A DNA stretch of 64,000 nt, taken from contig JBOZIK010000001.1 in the NCBI GenBank assembly GCA_051453625.1, positions 253,090,517 to 253,154,516 of the forward strand, read 5' to 3'. The notes under the pieces were generated by a model, which had not been told where the DNA came from, searched no databases, and saw only the letters and a program-made list of their open reading frames with translations. The stretch comes from Welwitschia mirabilis (taxonomy: Eukaryota > Gnetophyta > Gnetopsida > Welwitschiales). Of this stretch, positions 1 to 10,900 are shown in pieces. The position numbers were made by a program, and so were the translations under genes. The first letter of the stretch is position 1. Every line of letters begins with the position of its first letter.

Positions 1-200
1 GAAGAAGAAGTTCCTATTATGATTGGATCATTAAAAGAAGCTACTTGCTTTTTTTTTTGTGATGCTTTCAAAATATTTGACATTTTTGAAAAAATAATAT
101 AATCAATTTTTACACTATAATTTTCTTTTAAAAATTGGATTCTGAAACAATAAAAGCAAAAAAATCTTCTTATTCAATTCTGGGGATTTTCATTTTTTTT

Positions 201-360
201 TGATTAGTGACAATCCTATTAGCTTAAAAAATAGAAATAAAACTACTTATCTGATTAGTGATAATCCTATAGCTAGAAAAAACATAGCGCTACTTCAAAA
301 TAGATAACCTGAACATTAAGATTTAAGGTACTTATCTAATTAGTGACAATCCTCTTAGAT
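201..360. repeat. Three copies of a 25-bp leader motif
   Basis: TGATTAGTGACAATCCTATT and close variants occur at about 201-226, 252-276 and 336-360, separated by unequal spacers. They lie just inside the primer site in the element leader. The second element has one recognisable remnant near 31021. Function unknown. Confidence 0.6.
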
Positions 361-370
361 CCTCATCCTT

Positions 371-387
371 CCTTGGTAACGATGCCA
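371..387 (-). other. Retrotransposon primer-binding site
   Basis: The minus strand reads TGGCATCGTTACCAAGG, three bases inside the LTR end at 391. Athila/Tat elements typically use a tRNA-Asp-like primer site starting TGGCGCCGTTG. The differences seen here are mostly G-to-A and C-to-T transitions, consistent with deamination. The match supports Athila/Tat rather than chromovirus or copia. Confidence 0.7.
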
Positions 388-390
388 AAA

Positions 391-1793
391 TGTTGCGGTG
401 TGAATTTATGCAATATGAAAATTCCTTAGGTAAACTTGTAAATCATGTAAATTCCAAAAAACACACTCTAGTATAGATGGGAGTTTATCCAAATGTCATA
501 ATCCAATAAAGGCGCTAGGCTTAAAGTTAGAGAATTGATTTGCCAAGGTATTTTTAGTTCTTTTTTTCTTTATAAAAACTAAAATAAAATAACACAAGTA
601 AATGCAATGATTAGATAGAAATGAAATGCAAGTGAATGAAAATGAAAATGCAAATGCAAATGGGATGGAAATAGAAATGGGAATAGAAATGTATCCCACT
701 TAGATCCTAGTCTTTTTATCATAAAGACTACTTCTCTATAACTTATATCAAGTAAGAAAAGTATCTACTAGTTCTTAATCAATATAAATCATGAGATATA
801 TCTAAGTAGAACATGAAATGCAATATGGAAGAAATAGGAAAATAATGCAAATCTACTACTACTAATTAAGAACAACCTTAATAAAGGTTAACCTTATGAT
901 CTAAATAAATCAAAGCTTGTTACTAACTAAGAACAACTTAAATCATAGGGACATGCATAATAATGAAATTAAATAGGAAATTGTATTAATCCAAATGAAA
1001 TCAGAATAACATCCATTTACAAATTAGAACAATAGCACCTCAATGAGAGGGACATAGCTTGACACCAAGAAGACTCCTTTCTACAACATGGGATGGACCT
1101 CTTGCCCTTCAATCCTCTATCACAAGTATCGGGTACAAAAGATGGAGAGGAAATGAAGAAGAAGAAGGGTATTTATAGATTTTCAATTGAGGAATTTGGA
1201 GGTAAAATCCTAAGAGAGGGAAAAAGAAATCCTAATGACCCACATGGGTTATTTGACCCCATTTACGATGAAATTTATTATTGTAGTGTAAAAGAAGTTA
1301 TCATCCTATCTGTCATTCCCATAATAGAGGGAATGATGCCACCTTAATAGCTTGGGTAGTATGCCATGTGCTACCGTCAGCCCTGCGGGTTACCTGCACA
1401 TAGTCTCCATGTCATCGTCCTATCTGTCATCTGGACAAATATGTGAATGATGACTTATTGATATGTGCATTATGTACTACTATCAACATTATAGGCTTCT
1501 GTCCACATCAATAGTTTAGTCGTCCTTGGTGTCATTGGGACAACTATGGGGACGACAATCTTCCTTTGCTTTTTTTTTCAAGTTAAATCAGTCTTTGCAT
1601 TATATAATCCTTCTTTCAATTCTGCAGTATTAGAATAATTCTAAGAAACTACTAAAAATGCTAGATATCATATGTTTTGCTGATCATCTTATTAAATCTT
1701 CATAGCCATTAGTATTACATCAAAACTTGTATGAATGACCTCTAAAAGTACTCAAAATACACCATCAAATTCCCACAAATTGGCATCATAACA
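391..1793 (-). mobile_element. 5' LTR of an Athila-like element
   Basis: About 1.4 kb, starting TGTTGCGGTG on the plus strand and ending CATCATAACA, giving TG...CA ends. Both ends align with the LTR at 31068-32257 (TGTTATGGTG... and ...CATCATATCA), and internal stretches also match, such as the block before GATGCC. It is longer and distinct in its middle, so it is a different subfamily member. The left-adjacent primer site shows it is the 5' LTR of a minus-strand element. A short open frame at 1093-1347 lies inside it and is not considered a gene. Confidence 0.75.
1300..1556. repeat. Cluster of three ~38-bp imperfect palindromes in the LTR
   Basis: Copies lie at about 1300-1337, 1411-1453 and 1519-1556. 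The third is clearest: it opens GTCGTCC and closes GGACGAC, with an inner GTC...GAC pair and a short centre. The other two carry ATCATCC or GTCATCG arms closing on GAATGAT. Related copies occur across the second Athila-like element. Confidence 0.65.
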
Positions 1794-2030
1794 GTGTGAC
1801 AAAATGGAAAATTAGGATATTATATTAGATGTTAAGGTGCATTTCGCATGCGACGATGGTAGAAAAATGATGTGAAGAGACTAGCATAACCTTTACATAT
1901 ACCATTAATAGATTATCATCCAAATCACTAAAAGTTAATGTGCTAATTAAATCATGATAATTCAAAGAATATAATTGATCACTTAAGAACATCTAAATGT
2001 AACACATACTTTGACATCCATGAAAGACTA
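1794..2030. other. No feature recognised
   Basis: AT-rich DNA just outside the LTR. Nothing recognised. The five bases after the LTR are GTGTG; the partner duplication would lie off the left edge. Confidence 0.4.
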
Positions 2031-2470
2031 AAATTTAAGGCAAAGGCCAAGGTTGAAATTTACATTGGCTATGTTAAATATGAAAAAGATCACAAGGATT
2101 AAAAGCCTAAAAGAAAGAGGATATTTGTTACTTAGGACATAACATTAAAAAATTCTAATTTTGATGCTATAAAGACTAGGATGAATATCAACCTAAGTCA
2201 AAGACTTAGGAATTAATGTAAGAAAAATGGAATTAGTAGTATAATTTACAATGATGTTATGGAACATATATTTCATGAAGAAGAAAGTGATGTGAAACTA
2301 GTGTTCTATAGTAAATCTTGTAGTTTTAAGCCTAAATAAAAAGAGTTTAAATAAGATAACAGGCTATTGAGACAAATAGCAAAAATGTAAGTAAGAATGT
2401 CATAAAGAGTACTTTTCAAGGAGACATAATTTCATGGATGATTATGATGTTGTTTGTAACACATCCAATA
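2031..2470 (+). pseudogene. Ty1/copia pol relic (integrase C-terminal part)
   Basis: From 2031 one plus-strand frame reads KFKAKAKVEIYIGYVKYEKD, then after a stop continues KRKRIFVT, a stop, and DITLKNSNF. This follows the pattern of the copia integrase C-terminal end: a lysine-rich start, an IGY motif, and a segment ending in a D-[IV]-[TV] strand. A further frame near 2430-2470 (MDDYDVVCN) could be the linker before RT. It has many stops and no LTRs or primer site were found, so it is a fragment. Confidence 0.45.
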
Positions 2471-5400
2471 ATGATGATATAAAAACCAGTAAGGATCTTT
2501 CTATAAAAGAATGAAAATATGCTGTAAATATTAAATGTTAATAAAAGCAAAAATCTATAAACCCAAAAAATAAAATATAGTTTATTTTAGATGAGTGTTT
2601 ATTATGACACTACATGAATTTGATAACTCAATAAAAAATAAAGCTAGATTAGTAGCATAAGAATCATTATAGTTTTTGAAATGTATTATAATGAAATTGT
2701 TACTCCTACTATAATGAATTTGTTAATAAGAAATTTTACTATCTAGTACTAAAAGATATTATAGGTAGATATTAGATCAATGTTTTCATTTTGATAGTTA
2801 AAATAATAAATTTATATAAAAATTCTTAAAAACCTTTAGTAATGAGAATCAAAATAAGAAGAATCTAAGCTTGCTAGTCAATAAGATTGTTCTGAAGGAA
2901 AGGGTCCTTTTTTTAAGCTTATAAAAAGGAGATGAATATACACAATTTCATTTCTTTTTAATAAAATTATTAACAAATTCATTTTCTCTTCAAGTTATAC
3001 ACCTTTGATGAATCTACATAAATATTTTTTTTCCAACGCAATGTAACAACGTAGAAGCTAATACTAAGAAAAAAGAAATTTCTCTTTATAAACTCAATAA
3101 TGAATGATTTTTTTTAACTATGAAATTTAAAAATCCAATTGAATCATACAAATTATTTTTAATTAAATAATAATTAACTATTAAATATTTGAAAAGACCA
3201 ATGTTTATTTTAAAATCATATGTGTACTACATTTGATTAAAAAATATGAGTAACATGAATAAAATTAAAAATTTCTACTAAATTTCTAGTTAGAGATTTC
3301 TATAATTTGATGTTTAAGTATAAAATCATGGAATAAATAAACTCTACTACAACTTACTCAAAGCCTCAAATTTTATCTAGAATTCCTTTAATAAGAACTC
3401 ATGTCTTTATATAAATATATTTTAATATTCTTTGTGTGTTACCTAAATATTATACTAAGATCTACCTTATTCATTATTAATAGCTAAAAATTTAAGTTAA
3501 TAACATCCATTACCTTTATGATAGTAGGACTTGAATTCATCTATAATATGATGGAATAATGTTATTAAAAAATAAAAATTCTTGAATATTCAATTTAATA
3601 TTATTCACTAATAAATCCAATCACATCCTATAAATATCTACCTATTTCCTACATATAAAATAAGAACTAGAATTGCTTAACTATAAAGAAAATAAGAACT
3701 TATTACATTTTAAGTAGAAGCATTCAAAAGAATCCAATTTTAGTAGGTAATCTTCATTATCCATTAAAAGAGAACTATAAAAACTCTTAAAAAAAGAGGG
3801 AAAAAACCTTGAAATCCATTTTTTTAGTTCCACATTCATTAATGAAACATATACATTATATGCATGAATAGATGAAGTTTTAAATATAGAGATATCTTCT
3901 GTTTTCTATTGATTTCTTCTTTTTTGTCACCTTTTCCTCTTTTTTATTTTTTTTTATTTTTTAAAACTTGGACCAATTAAATCATCACATTTATTTTCTT
4001 AATCATTGATAACAATCTAGTGCAACCAATATTATCAACATATCAAAGATTAATATTCTTTCTAATAAGTTCATAACCTTTAGATTCCTTGAAACATGAA
4101 AATATTACATCTAATAGCTTATTAAAGAGACATAAACTTATAAGGTACAATGAGATCAATCTATTATCAACATCATAAAGTGGATTATTTTATTTCATGA
4201 TTCCTATATAAAATTTGTTGAAATGTCATTATTCTTTAAGGACTATGTGAGAAGTACTAAAAAATGTCATGAATTAGATTTTCAACATTATTAGTAAATT
4301 AGAATTTATTTATGATGTTAAATTTAAATTTAAATAATGAATCATATAATGCACTAGAATTACAAAGGGTACCAGATTTACTCAAATTTTTGTACATATA
4401 TCATTTTTATCTTATTGCATCATGGATGCATCATTTTTACCAACACAAACTAGTTTCCTTACATGTTATAAGTACTCATCATTCTACTTAGGTATGAAAT
4501 ATTATAATAGTTATTTAATTTTTTAAATCCATTTTAATCATAAATATTTACTTGTATAAACAATAAACTGACTTGTAAAATATGAAGTGCATCAATGACA
4601 AGATAAATAAAGTATAAAATCATGTAGATAAATACTAATAATATGAAAAAGCATTAAGGATCAAATTTACCATTAGTGACTAATCTCTTATTATAGATGG
4701 ATATCAATGGTTATTGAAATAATACCTTAAAGGTGCAAGATTAGTACATACATAGGTCCATTTATCAAAGGAGTAGACCCTTATCCAAAAGGAAATAAGT
4801 GAATGTAAAAAATTCTATTACAAATATAGAATATACTAAATGAAATTAACATGATTAAATGATGTCTTATCCACAAGTTGGACATGGATATATATAGGCT
4901 TCAGGTGTAAGAATTCCATCTAAGGATAGATGTTATAAAATAGTCTTTCTACTTAAGAGGCATGATCTATAATATCAAGGGAATATTACAAATATTTCCT
5001 TTGATGAAATATCTCAATAAGCCATTTAACTTATAACTGTGACCCATAAGTCAGCATGAATCATTCCTTTAAAGTTTGACTTCTAGATATAATGCATTAC
5101 TACATCACTAAATTAGAATATCATATAGTCATAACTCTTTTAGGAATATTTCAAGTTAGGATTATAATTCTTGATTTTGGCACTTATTAATTTTTTAAAT
5201 CAACCTATAAAATATTATAAAAATATATTTTAGTAATTTAGTCTCTTAGCATGGTTTCAAAGGTATAACATAATAAATAATAGAATTAAGATGGTAAAAT
5301 AAGCATAATGAAGGGGTTGAAAGATATAAAATATATTCCTTAACAGTGTTTCTCTATGATGCATGCATTATTCTTGATGTATGTAAAAAGAATATACTAT

Positions 5401-8400
5401 GTGTTGTTTCTAGAATAAACATTTGTCACCTTTCATAATAGTAAGAAAAAAGGCATCATAGTGAAGTATTCATAACATCAACATGTATAGATAGCTAGGA
5501 ATTATTTTTAATGATTGATGCTTCACTTAGGAATAATTTTTAATGTTTGGTGCTTCACTTATTATTCTAGGTTAGAACAAGTTAATAGGATCCCATTTAT
5601 TGTAATCAAATATGAATAGAAGATTGAATAGCCTCCTTAAACCTTACTATTTCTTTGTCTACAAGTACTAAAGTAATTTTACGATCACTATGTTATAACT
5701 AATGATGTAGTTTTTTAACATCTAAAAATACAAGTAGTCTTTTTGTTGTAAATTAAAAATTGGATTTCCTCTTTTTGGTAAGTAGAATTCTATATAACAT
5801 TATATCTATTTTGACTATGAAAATATTTTATTTAATAAAACCACCAATTTCATGCATTTTCTTTCATTATAAAATGTAACTTTCATAGTATTGTTTTAAA
5901 TGAAAAAATTGACCTCCATCTTTTCTAATGAACTATTTTGTTTTTTTCATCATCTTTAACAATTTGATAGAATTTATCACAATTCTTTTCAATGTTGTCT
6001 TACTTGCATTGTAATGTAATTTTATATCTTAATTTCACTAAATAAACTATGAAAGTGCATAGCTTAGGAACTACCACATTCTTTATCTCCAAAATTCTTA
6101 GTTCTATGCTTGGGAAATTTTACTCCTATTTAAGTTTAAATAACCTACTAAGTACTCATTTTAAAATATACAAAACCTTATTTACATTATGTTTATTTTT
6201 ATATTTGCTTATTATGCTTGCATATGAGCATGTTTTTATAGAATTAAATGAGTATTTAAAATCAAAGAAGATAAGAAACCTACCATCACTCATTAAATGC
6301 ATAGGATTCTTTATGGAAGAAATCCATCATGGATAGTGTGGATGTTGTCATTTTCTTCAACATGATAGATTGATGCAAATCAAGATCTCATGGATGTCTA
6401 TGCCTCATGTGCATGAATGCCTCCTCTCCTTTTTGAAGTTCACATATAACACATTTTCCCATGAGAAATGCATTATAATGATTATCTTATTCATTTCTCA
6501 ATGAGTTTTGTGTATTCATCCTACTTGATTCTATTTATGAATAATTCTATTTAAACTCAATTTTCTATTACATGAGTCCATTTGATACAATAGTTTGATT
6601 AAAGTTTTCTTGACACTAGATACTATGCCTGTTCATGCCTCTTATATGAACTCCATATCTACTTGAGTTTTCTTAATACCTAAGTATCAGAGTTTACTCA
6701 CTTACTATTGAATTTGTATAAACAACAATTTATGTAGTTCATTTATTGTAGAAATTATTTTTAATAGCTTTTGTTTCTATAGGAGAAACATTTTACATCT
6801 TCCTATGTTATTTCATAACATTCCTCTATATAACAAGAATTTCATTCAGGTCTTCCTTCATTTACTTCACTCTACTATAATAGGTTTTTCTTTAACACAT
6901 ACATTAATCTTAATGGGTTTAATAAATAAGGGTTTCATTCCTTAAGACATGTCCACCACTTGTACTATTATATCTACATAAAGGATTTCACAAGTAAAAT
7001 GTCAATCATATAATCTGCATTGTTATTTAATATATTTTCATTTTATTAAATTTGAATATGATTTGAATTGAATAAATTTTAATAAAACATATTCAATTAA
7101 TTATTATTAATTTTTTCAATTTTAGAAAAATATATGCTAGATTTGGTTTTCATGAAGATCTAACCTCATTTATGAAAAGGTTTCTAATCCTCAAACAACA
7201 TTGTAAACCACTTACCTATTTTAATGTAAATTATTCAAATTAAATATACCTTATTTTATAAACTAGAATATCACCATGATCTATATAAAAATTAAATAAA
7301 ACATATATGTCTTGCATCATTTTGGTAAATTTGGTTTCTTCTAATAGATAAAAAAGATTGCTACTTAGTATAAGGAAATACAGAGTCATGTTCTTTCTTT
7401 GTACAACATCTAATGGATCCAATGTTGCTAAAATTTTTCCATATAAAATATCATTTTATTTTCATTTATGTTTATTACCTATCCTGTTACTATTATTATA
7501 TTAGATATTCTATCTTTATGCCAAATTAAACTCAATTACAATGTAGTAGAGAAATAAATGAGTTTTAGAAGGATTGACCTATACATTCTAGAAGGTTATA
7601 AACATTTAATAAGAGTAAAAACAATTAATATCTACTCTTAAACCATAATATTATATATGAAAATTATGAAATTATATAAAAAATTCTACATGAAATGCAA
7701 CTATATAGAAAATCAAGTTCTTATTTTCATTATCCTATAGTTACTAATTTAGGCTATTTTTCATCTTAGTCATTGATATTGGAGTAATGAATTATTCTAA
7801 AACTTATATTTGGTTTGAAAATGAAAAATAATTAGCTATAATGTGTTTCAATACTATTGATAAATCTAGTAATTAAATTTAACTATCCTTTAAAAAGGAA
7901 AAAATAACAAAATATATCCATAGTTTGTAGAAAAATCATATAGGATTGTCTAGCATTAGTATCTTATTATCAATAATTTTTTAACAGTGCCTTGACATTA
8001 AGCTACATTGTATACCACAAATACAATGTTTTGTATTTTTTCATAAATTTAAATAAAGAATAAATAAAACTTAATATACGTGTCTATGATTTTAGACCTT
8101 CAACTACTATACTCCTTAAATAAAGTTACCTTTTTCCTCCTTGTGTTGATGAATTTTTTGGTTTTATTTTATTTGATTATTAACATTTATTTTCTTTTAG
8201 GATGTATTTCTTTATAAGGTAAGTAACAACATCATCAATCAAATTTAGAGATGTTGTGTGGAAATTAAAAAGAAAACATGAGAAGTGATTCACTTTTTAA
8301 GTGTAAAAGATGAAGCTTCACTATGAAATCTGCTTTGAAGATGAATTAAGATGGATTTTTATGCATATTCATCAGTGTTATTACATAGTCAAATTAAGAT

Positions 8401-8517
8401 TCCACGTTTTGAAAAATAGTCTAAAAGAATCACCAAGATAGTAAATAAAATAAATAAATAAACTAAGATTTATTATAATAATGATAATGAGTGCACCATT
8501 TGCATTTACAAAGAAAT
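2471..8517. other. AT-rich intergenic DNA without a recognised gene
   Basis: About 6 kb of very AT-rich sequence with dense stops in all frames. The longest frame (6049-6336 plus, 95 residues, hydrophobic) matches nothing I recognise and has leucine/phenylalanine/isoleucine-rich composition typical of translated AT-rich DNA. A 32-bp tandem duplication lies at 5497-5561. No LTR pair, tRNA or rRNA was recognised. Confidence 0.4.
5497..5561. repeat. 32-bp direct tandem duplication
   Basis: AGGAATTATTTTTAATGATT followed by GATGCTTCACTTA is immediately repeated with three substitutions (5497-5529 and 5529-5561). Likely a local slippage duplication. Confidence 0.65.
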
Positions 8518-8832
8518 GCTTGATAAGAACATCTCACATACTTTCATTAAATTGCATCATAAGAAGATACTAAATTTTAGTATGTCCCTATGAAGGTTAA
8601 TAATTATAACTATATTCAATTGCTCTAGCATTTGAAGATACTAAATTGCATTACAAGAAGATACTAAATTTTAGCATGTAGCTATGAAGGTTAAAAATTA
8701 TAACTACATTTAATTGCTTAATAAGGACTTCTCACATACTTTCATTAAATTACATCACAAGAAGATACTAAATTTTAGCATGTAGCTATGAAGCTTGAAA
8801 ATTATAACTACATGTAATTGCTCAAGGATTTG
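8518..8832. repeat. Three-copy tandem repeat, unit up to ~115 bp
   Basis: Units start around 8518, 8643 (lacking the first ~35 bp) and 8717. Shared landmarks are CTCACATACTTTCATTAAAT (units 1 and 3), AGAAGATACTAAATTTTAG (all three), and CTATGAAG followed by AATTATAACTA. Nothing coding is apparent. It stops before a purine-rich stretch at 8870-8990. Confidence 0.65.
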
Positions 8833-9962
8833 AAGACCCCTTACCTCATTCAAAATATTCATTATAAGGATAAAGAGAATGAGACAATAAATGAAGAAGA
8901 TGATAGTAGCATTCCTTATGATATCAAAGATCATGATTCATATGAACATGACTATGAGTAAATTAATGAATTTTGTAAAGAAATGGAATATGACACATGA
9001 TATAGAGATACTTAATTCATGTTAAACTATGAATATCTACATCATTTTCTTATAGATTTAAAATGGATTGAAAGATGATATGTTATTAAGTAACATTAAA
9101 TTTATTCTGGACCATAATTTTGGTTAATTATGCTATTATGTTCTTCATCTAGTTAACCTCTATTTTTTAATATAATTTAAATAGTATTATGTTACATTAC
9201 ACTTCATTGAGGCAAAATGTAAAATTTTAATGATTATCCAATGGGATATTTATCAATGGTTTACATAGGGTATTAAATTTTTGTAACGCAGGAAATTTTT
9301 AGTATCCAATTAATGATAGGGATTATAGCTACAAATAGCTCTTTTTTATTTATATTTCATTACTATACATTTTATTGAGTCTAAGACTAAGATTTGATTT
9401 GTATTCTTGTAGTTGTGATTTTTATTCAAGATTTTGATTCATTTATTTCGTGTTGAAAATAGTTATGAATTTTTACTTCCAAGGTCTAAGGTTTTCTTTA
9501 TTACATGTAGTATTATTGAGTGTGAAGTATTTTATCTCTAACTAATTTAATTTTCTAAAGTAAGAGTTATATTTTTTTTTTTCTTTCATTTGTTATGTGC
9601 TAGCATTATTATGAGTAAACTTCTTACATTTTTTTTTGATTTAATATTAATTTGAGCACTAGATCATCAAAAATCTATATACAAATTTATTTAAAAAATG
9701 CTTATGACAACTTAGGATTATCTTCTCTTAAGATATGAACATAATTATTTCTTCATATTAGTTAGAAATAGTTTTAAGTTTACTATTTTTAATAATTAAA
9801 AAATTCAATAAATTGAAGTAGCTTTTTAAGAACTGAGTTTACAACAATGTTAAAAAAAGTAGTATCTTATTCTTAGGTGAAACATGGATTAGAATGTTGA
9901 AGATGATGCATCTTGATTACAAATTTTTATATGAACTTTAATTATTTTATTTATTATTACAA
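8833..9962. other. AT-rich flank without recognised gene
   Basis: Purine-rich at first (8870-8990), then ordinary AT-rich sequence up to the CTTAT duplication of the Athila-like element. Nothing recognised on either strand. Confidence 0.35.
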
Positions 9963-9967
9963 CTTAT
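9963..9967. repeat. Target-site duplication CTTAT (left)
   Basis: CTTAT directly left of the LTR start at 9968; the partner is at 32258-32262. The 5-bp size is normal for LTR retrotransposons. Both boundaries were found independently from LTR-LTR alignment, which makes chance less likely. Confidence 0.7.
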
Positions 9968-10774
9968 TATTATGGTGTGTAATTTTGCAATCCTTTATGT
10001 ATTACTCAATCCTATCAATCACAAATATATATATTGCAAATACAACAGACTAGTGCAGATGGGAGTGAACCAAATGTTATAAACCCATTCAAGGCATATG
10101 AAAGAAGAAGGAGAATTTATTTCCAAAAAATATTGTATTATTTAAAATATAAACAACAATGCAAGAAATAATGCAATAAAACACACTTATGCAACTGCAA
10201 ATGTAATCTATTCTAGATGATCACCTTTTTGATTATCGAAACGACTTGTCAAGAAGATTGATCATGTATAACCTAAATTAGTTAGGCAAACTATTACTAA
10301 CTGAGACTAACTTAGTTGAGTATAATGTAATGCAAGTTAATCTAAAAATGCACCTAAACTAATATCGTCAACATTAACAAAGGTTGCCGTTATGACTTAT
10401 ATTATAAGTAAATTGTCATTAAATCAAAGAATAACATAAACCACAAGGAACATGAAAAGTATTAAAGAAACAAAAGAGAAACAGAGTTTGTATTAAGCAA
10501 ACCAACATACAAGTTACAAAGAAGCTACACCTCAATGAAAATAGCCAACGCTAAGAAAGATGTCTCTCTACAATGAAAAAAAATGGATCTCTTACCCTTT
10601 GATCCCTATTAGGAGAACTTTTGATGCATCAAAGATAATAGCAGGATAGGAGGGGAGGTTTACTTATGTTAAAAGGAAAACCTAACTATTAATTAAGGTG
10701 TAATAGATATACTAGAAATTCACTCAATCATGAAAAAGAAATAGATAAAAGTCAACTAGCTATTTTACTTCAGT

Positions 10775-10813
10775 GTCATCCTGACTATTGTCTAGACAAT
10801 AAAAGGGAATGAT
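10775..10813. repeat. ~38-bp imperfect palindrome in LTR
   Basis: Opens GTCATCC, has an exact TTGTCTAGACAA centre, and closes on GAATGAT. Member of the dispersed palindrome family; it lies 12 bp from the site where the nested element inserted. Confidence 0.6.
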
Positions 10814-10821
10814 GCCAACTA

Positions 10822-10826
10822 TAAAG
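10822..10826. repeat. Target-site duplication TAAAG of the nested element (left)
   Basis: TAAAG lies directly left of the nested LTR start at 10827; the partner is at 20864-20868. Dropping one copy and the nested element restores collinearity with the intact LTR around 31920 (…CCAACTACAAAGGC…). Confidence 0.85.
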
Positions 10827-10859
10827 TGTGAAATCATATTTTATCTTACTATGACTAAG

Positions 10860-10900
<41 letters not shown>

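Larger units (their letters stand above)
1..390 (-). mobile_element. 5' leader of an Athila-like Ty3/gypsy element (partial)
   Basis: Read on the minus strand, this follows directly after the LTR at 391-1793 and begins with a primer-binding site, so it is the untranslated leader of an element whose gag-pol lies off the left edge. No coding is visible. It holds three copies of a 25-bp motif. The same LTR/primer-site/leader junction recurs in decayed form at 31068, which ties the two elements to one family. Confidence 0.75.
9968..10826 (-). mobile_element. 3' LTR of the Athila-like element, left piece
   Basis: Aligns to 31068-31930 of the intact 5' LTR, for example CCTATCAAT, ATATATTGCAAATACAA, ATAAACCCATTCAAGG and GATGCCAACTA. 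The first bases are TATTATGG where the other copy has TGTTATGG, a G-to-A change of the terminal TG. It is cut off by the nested element right after the TAAAG duplication. Confidence 0.8.

Noticed and set aside
1093-1347. 84-codon frame on the plus strand
   Set aside because: Lies wholly inside an LTR, has no family signature, and is not conserved in the related LTRs.
1300-1556. Regularly recurring palindromes that could suggest a CRISPR array
   Set aside because: Copies are diverged, unevenly spaced over 30 kb, inside plant retroelements, and without cas genes; the DNA is clearly eukaryotic.
6049-6336. 95-codon hydrophobic frame that could be a small membrane protein
   Set aside because: Composition is what AT-rich DNA gives by chance; no start context, splice sites or homologous pattern recognised.
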